A DNA stretch of 64,000 bases from Agromyces kandeliae (GTDB lineage Bacteria; Actinomycetota; Actinomycetes; Actinomycetales; Microbacteriaceae). Made by a program: the position numbers and the translations under genes. Within the stretch, counting starts at the first letter, position 1. Each line of letters starts with the position of its first letter. Positions 59,152-64,000 of the stretch are shown here, piece after piece. The stretch is from the NCBI RefSeq assembly GCF_009674665.1, contig NZ_WKJD01000009.1:1-64000 (forward strand), given 5' to 3'. The notes under the pieces were generated by a model. The model did not search any database and was not told where the DNA came from. It saw nothing but the letters and a program-made list of their open reading frames with translations.

Positions 59152-60696
59152 TCAGCCGTCGCCGCCCGAGGTGGACAGCGCGCCGTCACCGGGGACTGCG
59201 GCACGTTCGCCGGAGACGTCGCCGCGGCGGCTCGGGTCGGATTCGCCCCAGCCGACGGTGACCTTCGGCTTGGCGAAGAACAGCACTACGACCGCGCAGA
59301 GCGCGAACGCCCCGGCTGCCAGGACGAGCGACTGGGCCATCGCGGTCGAGAATCCGGCGGCGAACGCGTCCGGCAGCGCGCCGACGCCCGGGTGAGCGCC
59401 CTCGGCATCGAAGCCCGGGAGCTGGGTGGCGATGCTGACGCTCATGAGCGCGGCGATCGCCGCCGATCCGAGCACCGACCCGACCTGCCGGGTCAGGGTG
59501 TACACGCCCGATCCGGCACCGGCGCTCGACCGCGGCAGGTTGCGTGTGGCGGTCGATGCGAGCGGGGCGAAGACGCCGGAGATGCCCAGGCCGAGCAGCG
59601 CGGACGGGAGCAGCAGGAGCCAGAACGGGACGTCGGGACCGATCACGACGACGTAGCATCCGAGCGCGAGTGCCGCGACCGTCAGCCCCGCGAACGCGAC
59701 CCACTTCGGGTCGACCCGGTCGCTCAGGCGGCCGACGAGTGGGGCGAGCACGCCCGAGACGACCGCCATCGGGACGAGCATCAGCGCAGCCTGCGTCGGC
59801 GTGAGCCCGCGCGCGACCTGGAAGTAGAACGCGAGAGGCAACGGCATCGCCGTCATCGCGAGCCCGACGAGCGAGATCGCGACGTTTGAGAGCGCGAAGT
59901 TCCGGTCGCGGAACAGGCTGAGCGGCAGCAGCGGCTCGGCGCGGTTGACCGCCTGCCAGACGATGAAGGCCGCGAGCACGACCACACCTGCGGCGATGAC
60001 CGCCCACACCGTGATCGGACCGACGATCGTGCCCCAGTCGTAGGTCTCACCCTCCTGGATTCCGAACACGATGAGGAACAGTCCGACCGCGCTGAGGACG
60101 ACGCCGAGCCAGTCGAAGCGGCGCGTCTGCGTCGCGAGGCTCGGCACGAGCCGCCAGGCCGCGATGAAGGCGATGATCCCGACCGGGACGTTCACGAAGA
60201 ACACCCATTCCCACCCGAGCGTGTCGACGAGGACGCCGCCCAGGATCGGGCCGACCAGGGTCGCGACGCCGGCGACCGAGCCCCACAGGCCCATCGCCGC
60301 GCCGCGCTGGTTCGGCGGGAAGACCCGCGTGATCACGGCCATGGTCTGCGGCGTCATCATCGCGGCGCCGAGCCCCTGCGCGGCGCGCGCCGCGATGAGC
60401 ATCGTGATGTCGCCCGAGAGCCCGCACCAGAGCGAGGCGAGCGTGAACACCACGAGCCCGACGAGGTAGACGCGCTTGGGCCCGAATCGATCGCCGAGTC
60501 GGCCCGTGATGAGCAGGGGAACCGCGTAGGCGAGCAGGTAGGCGCTCGTCACCCAGATCACCGCGGTGAGGTCGGCCTCGAGGTCGGCCATGATCGCCGG
60601 GTTCGCGATCGAGACGATCGTCGTGTCCACGAGGATCATGAAGAACCCGATGACGAGCGCCCACAGCGCCGGCCAGGGCCTGGTGATCTGATTCAT
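59152..60696 (-). CDS. DHA2-family MFS transporter
   Basis: A 514-residue major facilitator with fourteen helices. FFMILVDTTIVSIANPAIMADL is the DHA2 motif D1 and GRLGDRFGPKRVYLVG the loop 2-3 motif. It is 32 nt behind the LVIVD gene and so is probably co-transcribed. In this context it could import or export an aromatic compound; drug export is the usual family annotation. The C-terminus is a polar tail of about 40 residues. Confidence 0.9.
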   Translation of the reverse strand: MNQITRPWPALWALVIGFFMILVDTTIVSIANPAIMADLEADLTAVIWVTSAYLLAYAVPLLITGRLGDRFGPKRVYLVGLVVFTLASLWCGLSGDITMLIAARAAQGLGAAMMTPQTMAVITRVFPPNQRGAAMGLWGSVAGVATLVGPILGGVLVDTLGWEWVFFVNVPVGIIAFIAAWRLVPSLATQTRRFDWLGVVLSAVGLFLIVFGIQEGETYDWGTIVGPITVWAVIAAGVVVLAAFIVWQAVNRAEPLLPLSLFRDRNFALSNVAISLVGLAMTAMPLPLAFYFQVARGLTPTQAALMLVPMAVVSGVLAPLVGRLSDRVDPKWVAFAGLTVAALALGCYVVVIGPDVPFWLLLLPSALLGLGISGVFAPLASTATRNLPRSSAGAGSGVYTLTRQVGSVLGSAAIAALMSVSIATQLPGFDAEGAHPGVGALPDAFAAGFSTAMAQSLVLAAGAFALCAVVVLFFAKPKVTVGWGESDPSRRGDVSGERAAVPGDGALSTSGGDG

Positions 60697-60728
60697 GAGG
60701 TCCGCTTCCGGGTGAGGGATGTCTCGGC

Positions 60729-62354
60729 TCAGCTCGCCGCGGACGACTCGGCGCCGGGCAGGCCGACGACCGGATCTCCGAGCAGCGGCGTCGAGACCGC
60801 GTAGATGCCGTGGTTCGAGAACAGCCAGATGAGGTTGCGATCCCACTCGACGAAGATGCCGTGCACGGGGGCCGCGAGGTCGTCGTCGTCCTTGAGCCCC
60901 ATCGGCGGCACGAAGTACGCCCCGACCTTCGGGTCCTCGGGGTCGCGGACGTCGAAGATCTGCAGGCCCGCCGCGTAGAACGCGTAGGGGATCACGCCGC
61001 CGTGCGGGGTCCCGGTGTTCGTGAAGTACCCCGACCGCTTCGGGCCGAACGATCCGCGACGCTGTGCCCAGTCGGTGAACTTCGCCTCGGCGGGCGGCAT
61101 GGGGCGGGGCATGGTGCGCACGACGCGCGGGTTCGTCGGGTCGCTCACGTCGACCTGGTAGATCTCCTTGGCGGGCTCGTAGCAGTCGGTGTTCATGGGG
61201 TAGCCGGAGACGTAGACGTAGCCGGTCTCCTCGACCTGGGTCGTGTCGACGTTGTCGCCCTCGGTGCCGGCGACGCTGGAGGGGAGCTCGCACCAGCCGA
61301 CGTGGTGGATGTCCGACGGGTCGGAGACATCCAGCACGAAGAACCCCTGGCCGCCCTGGGCCGCGTAGGCGTAGCGGTAGCCCGACTCCACCGAACGCGG
61401 CATGAACACACCCATGCGGGAGCCGAACCAGGAGGTCTTGTTGTTCCAGCGGTCGTTGCCCGCGAGGTACTCGGAGGCGTCCTCTTCTCCGGCGCGCGAG
61501 CCCGGCACCCACCAGGTCGAGAGCAGCTCGGGCTTCTCCGGGTCGGTCATGTCGTAGGCCGCGTGGCCCGCGGTCCAGAGCGTCGTCCTGTAGGGCTGGT
61601 TGGTGAACGTGTTGTCGGGCGCGGTGGCGACGAAGAGGTACCTGTCGCCGTAGTAGACGGGCAGGTCGAGGACGCCGTTGCCCTCCTGGATCTCGTCGGG
61701 GCCGTGGTTCGGGTCGGTCGAGGTCTCGTTGATGAGGATCCAGTCGCGCGGGCTCGGGCCGTTCATCCGGAACGTGCGGAAGCCGCGCAGGCCCTCCCAC
61801 TCGAGCAGCTGGCCCTCGACGGTGTCGTCGGTCCACTTGTTCGCGACGCGGCCCTTGAGGAAGTAGCGGGGCGTCTCGCTCGCCTGGACCGCGAGGTGCG
61901 TGCCGAGCTTCTCGTTCCACTGCACCGTCGTCGCGCCGAACTGCGGGCGGGGGTCGCCCCAGCCCCACTGCTCCTCGTCGACGACCTTCAGGTCGCGGGG
62001 GTCGGTGATGTCGTAGAGCTTCCAGTGGTTGCCTCCGCCGTAGTGCAGCATGTAGCGCGTGCCGTCCATGTCGTAGATGCACTGCCACGAGTGGCTCGTG
62101 TTCACGACGATCGGGTAGAACGCCTCGGCGGTCGCGTTCAGCGCGTAGGTCTCGGGGTCGCGGTAGTCGAGCTGGCCGGGCCAGTCGACGAAGACGTCAC
62201 GCGGCACCGAGGGCGTGTGCGCCGGCGGCACGAAGGTGCCGTCGGGCTGCATCCCCCACGTCCCGGGCGCCGGGTCGGCAGGCTCGCCTGCGACTCGCTC
62301 GAAGTCCTCCGGGCGGTACTTCTTCGCATCGGGAACGTAGGGGGATCCGGCCAT
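60729..62354 (-). CDS. LVIVD-repeat beta-propeller protein, cytoplasmic
   Basis: A 541-residue protein without signal peptide or membrane segment. Repeats of the type YDITDPRDLKVVDE, YDMTDPEKPELLS, LDVSDPSDIHHVG, VDVSDPTNPRVVR and FDVRDPEDPKVGAYF mark an LVIVD-type beta-propeller. No catalytic motif is seen; several His/Trp-rich turns (HSWQCIYD, GNHWKL) could bind metal or ligand. ATG 62354 is downstream of the LysR gene and of one copy of the repeated operator. Function unknown; co-regulation points to aromatic catabolism. Confidence 0.8.
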   Translation of the reverse strand: MAGSPYVPDAKKYRPEDFERVAGEPADPAPGTWGMQPDGTFVPPAHTPSVPRDVFVDWPGQLDYRDPETYALNATAEAFYPIVVNTSHSWQCIYDMDGTRYMLHYGGGNHWKLYDITDPRDLKVVDEEQWGWGDPRPQFGATTVQWNEKLGTHLAVQASETPRYFLKGRVANKWTDDTVEGQLLEWEGLRGFRTFRMNGPSPRDWILINETSTDPNHGPDEIQEGNGVLDLPVYYGDRYLFVATAPDNTFTNQPYRTTLWTAGHAAYDMTDPEKPELLSTWWVPGSRAGEEDASEYLAGNDRWNNKTSWFGSRMGVFMPRSVESGYRYAYAAQGGQGFFVLDVSDPSDIHHVGWCELPSSVAGTEGDNVDTTQVEETGYVYVSGYPMNTDCYEPAKEIYQVDVSDPTNPRVVRTMPRPMPPAEAKFTDWAQRRGSFGPKRSGYFTNTGTPHGGVIPYAFYAAGLQIFDVRDPEDPKVGAYFVPPMGLKDDDDLAAPVHGIFVEWDRNLIWLFSNHGIYAVSTPLLGDPVVGLPGAESSAAS

Positions 62355-62447
62355 GACGCCTCCAGGGTCGGGAGAAGAATCGGGTTCGACGCCTCCACGC
62401 GTCGACCCCTTCAGCGTCATCGGCCGGATCGATGCTGTCCAATATCT

Positions 62448-62486
62448 ATACGGCTCGTTGCCATGACCATATGGGCATATCAGTGG
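62448..62486. promoter_or_regulatory. LysR regulon site, copy 1, at the LVIVD promoter
   Basis: CCATATGGGCATATCAGTGG (62467-62486) matches the site at 63463-63482 in 16 of 20 bases. An AGCCGTAT half-site lies on the minus strand at 62448-62455, beside TATAGAT, a likely -10 of the LVIVD operon. The site overlaps the LysR stop codon. Confidence 0.65.
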
Positions 62487-63448
62487 AATGGCGCGGCCTC
62501 TGCCGTGGCGTACTCGCGCTCGAGCGCCGCGAGCCGAGCCCCCTCCTCCCGGAGGTGCATGAGGAGGGCGGCGGCCGCGGGTGACGGCGCGCGATCCTTC
62601 GGGAGCGTGACCCCGACCGATCGGCGGATCGAGCTCAGCGGCGTCGGCAGGATCTTCACGTCCCGGTCGTCGACGGCGATGAACATGGGCAGCGCCGCGA
62701 TGACATCCGTCGACACGAGCAGGCTCCGGAGGGTCAGCATCGACGTGCACTCCACCCGGTCCGCCGGCAGCGGGAGCCCCTCGTGGAAGAACACCGCCTC
62801 GAGTTCGGCCCGGAGCGCCGTCTGCGCGACCGGGAAGATCCACGGGAAGGCGAGCAGCGCGGCGAGCGAGGTCCCCCGCGTGCCGGTGTGGACCGGATGG
62901 CCCGCCCTGGCCACGAGTCGGATCGGCTCGTGGTGCAGGCGCTCCTGTTCGAGACGCACGGGCACCGTCGGCGAGAGGCGGCCGACGGTGAGGTCGAGGT
63001 CGCCCGAGAGCAGGAGCTGCTGCAGCGTGTCGGGCGTGCCCTCGCGGACGACGACGGTGAGGCGCGGGTGATCCGACTTCAGCGCGGCGATGGCTCGAGG
63101 CAGGAGCAGGTTCGAGCCCGCGAGGTGCGTACCGACCGTGACCGTGCCGAGCTGGCCCGTCTGCATGAGGCGGACCTCCTCGTCGGCCGCGCGGAGCTCG
63201 GCGAGCACAGACCGCGCGCGCTCGATGAACGGCCCGCCGTACTGCGTGGGAGCGACGCCCCGCGGCATCCGCTCGAACAGCTGCACTCCGAGGAGGTCCT
63301 CGACCTCGCGGAGGCCGCGCGTGACGACGGGCTGGGTGATGTGCAACGACTCGGCGGCGCGCACCAGCGTGCCCTCGTCGGCGATGGCGGTGATGAGCAC
63401 GAGATGCCGGAGCTTGAGCCGGCCGTCCAGGAGTCGATCGGTGACCAT
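62480..63448 (-). CDS. LysR-family regulator of the GbpR/aromatic-catabolism type
   Basis: A 322-residue LysR regulator. LKLRHLVLITAIADEGTLVRAAESLHITQPVVTRGLREVEDLLGVQLFERMPRGV is the helix-turn-helix plus linker; the rest is a LysR substrate domain (GTHLAGSNLLLPRAIAAL). The resemblance is to GbpR/PcaQ-like regulators of sugar-acid and aromatic pathways. It is divergent from the dehydrogenase gene and upstream of the LVIVD operon, with matching sites on both sides. ATG 63448. Confidence 0.9.
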   Translation of the reverse strand: MVTDRLLDGRLKLRHLVLITAIADEGTLVRAAESLHITQPVVTRGLREVEDLLGVQLFERMPRGVAPTQYGGPFIERARSVLAELRAADEEVRLMQTGQLGTVTVGTHLAGSNLLLPRAIAALKSDHPRLTVVVREGTPDTLQQLLLSGDLDLTVGRLSPTVPVRLEQERLHHEPIRLVARAGHPVHTGTRGTSLAALLAFPWIFPVAQTALRAELEAVFFHEGLPLPADRVECTSMLTLRSLLVSTDVIAALPMFIAVDDRDVKILPTPLSSIRRSVGVTLPKDRAPSPAAAALLMHLREEGARLAALEREYATAEAAPFH

Positions 63449-63462
63449 GGCCCGGACTATAG

Positions 63463-63482
63463 CCGTATGGGCATGGCAGTGC
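63463..63482. promoter_or_regulatory. LysR regulon site, copy 2, between LysR and dehydrogenase genes
   Basis: CCGTATGGGCATGGCAGTGC shares 16 of 20 bases with 62467-62486. The surrounding ATAGCCGTATGGGCAT has a GCC-N4-GGGC dyad. It lies 14 bp ahead of the dehydrogenase -35 box, a typical LysR activation position. Confidence 0.65.
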
Positions 63483-63495
63483 ATCACAAGAGCAT

Positions 63496-63524
63496 TTGTC
63501 GGCATCGCTTCGCATTCCTAGCCT
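63496..63524 (+). promoter_or_regulatory. Leaderless promoter TTGTCG-N17-TAGCCT
   Basis: TTGTCG (63496-63501) and TAGCCT (63519-63524) are spaced 17 bp; the -10 box ends 6 nt before ATG 63531. Confidence 0.75.
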
Positions 63525-63530
63525 GAACGC

Positions 63531-64000
63531 ATGCCCTCCCCGACGACGCCGGCACCGCTCACGGCCCCTCTCCCGACGCGGAGCTCGACCCCCCGCGAGC
63601 TCCGAAACGTGATCGGCGGCGAGTCCGTCGACGGGGTGGGCACCTTCGAGAAGATCGACCCGGTCGACGGCACGCCGATCGCCGTGGTGCACGAGGCCGG
63701 ACCACGGGAGGTCGACCGCGCGGTCGCCGCCGCGCGGGCGGCGCTCGAGGGCCCGTGGGGTCGCATGCCCGTCGCCGAACGCGCCCGGCTGCTCCGGCGG
63801 GTCGCCGACGTCGTCGAACGTCGCAGCGAGGAACTCGTGGCCGCAGAGGTCGGCGACACCGGCAAGCCCGAGACGCTCGCCCGCGACCTCGACGTCGCGC
63901 GCGCCGCGGCGAACTTCCGCTCGTTCGCGGACACCGCCTCGGCGGCCGGCCTCGACTCCTACCTCACCGAACTGCACGACGGTCGCCGAGCGCTCAACTA
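63531..64000 (+). CDS. 2-hydroxymuconic-semialdehyde dehydrogenase-like aldehyde dehydrogenase (5' part)
   Basis: The first 156 codons of an aldehyde dehydrogenase, cut by the window edge. NVIGGESVDGVGTFEKIDPVDGTPIAVVHEAGPREVD, GPWGRMPVAERARLLRRVAD, DTGKP and the phrase AANFRSFADTA are typical of XylG/HpaE/PraB-type 2-hydroxymuconic or carboxymethyl-hydroxymuconic semialdehyde dehydrogenases, which act after ring meta-cleavage. The catalytic half is outside the window. A leaderless promoter and LysR site precede it. Confidence 0.85.
   Translation, partial: MPSPTTPAPLTAPLPTRSSTPRELRNVIGGESVDGVGTFEKIDPVDGTPIAVVHEAGPREVDRAVAAARAALEGPWGRMPVAERARLLRRVADVVERRSEELVAAEVGDTGKPETLARDLDVARAAANFRSFADTASAAGLDSYLTELHDGRRALN

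Overview
The window is 64 kb of very GC-rich chromosomal DNA from an actinobacterium, most likely a member of the Microbacteriaceae. Support comes from the GC-rich third codon positions, many GTG starts, leaderless genes with a TANNNT box 6-10 nt before the start codon, the order tRNA-Trp/secE/nusG/rplK/rplA, an ECF sigma factor with a TPR tail, and the dense GGATGC/GCATCC hexamer common in that family. The genus cannot be fixed from the sequence alone. I see no phage, IS element, CRISPR array or plasmid functions; this is core chromosome with catabolic and regulatory cassettes.

Layout. 0.1-7 kb: a class III aminotransferase, a surface-anchored flavin amine oxidase whose domains are circularly permuted, a six-helix membrane protein and a cystine-type ABC importer. 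7-12 kb: a hotdog thioesterase-like protein, a CoA-transferase/glutaryl-CoA dehydrogenase pair and a semialdehyde dehydrogenase. 12-19 kb: glutaminase-STAS coupled to a DUF1801 protein, acylphosphatase, an FHA membrane protein, SPW and PQ-loop membrane proteins and two tandem LuxR-type regulators with TPR-like bodies. 19-22.4 kb: rplA, rplK, nusG, secE and tRNA-Trp on the minus strand, with a recognisable promoter. 22.7-30 kb: an aminotransferase, a dGTPase-like HD protein, a secreted-cargo-like zinc metalloprotease overlapping a small partner gene, and the lysG/lysE regulator-exporter pair.

30-38.7 kb: a Cys-rich leader peptide ahead of an isopenicillin-N-synthase-like oxygenase, then an ECF42-type module (double YCII protein plus sigma factor with TPR tail) preceded by a matching TGTCGA/CGTC promoter, an ABC exporter with its two-component system, and a lipid kinase. 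38.8-46.5 kb: murB with the hadA/hadB-type dehydratases, a DUF937 protein, a TetR-controlled MFS/amidohydrolase pair and an ArsR/SRPBCC pair with a 16-bp palindromic operator. 46.5-54.7 kb: one minus-strand cluster (gabT, glutamate dehydrogenase, gabD, putrescine-oxidase-like flavoenzyme, universal stress protein, APC permease) that reads as a putrescine/GABA-to-succinate route with recovery of the glutamate nitrogen. 54.8-64 kb: an iron/phosphonate-type ABC importer with a fused 12-helix permease, a DHA2 MFS transporter, a cytoplasmic LVIVD beta-propeller protein, a LysR regulator and the start of a 2-hydroxymuconic-semialdehyde-dehydrogenase-like gene. A 20-bp site repeated in front of the propeller and dehydrogenase genes ties them into one regulon, probably for aromatic meta-cleavage.

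Most interesting: the permuted amine oxidase, the Cys-leader/oxygenase unit, the metalloprotease-partner pair, the ECF42 module with its promoter, and the LysR/propeller regulon. Functions are assigned by reading motifs; no database search was run.
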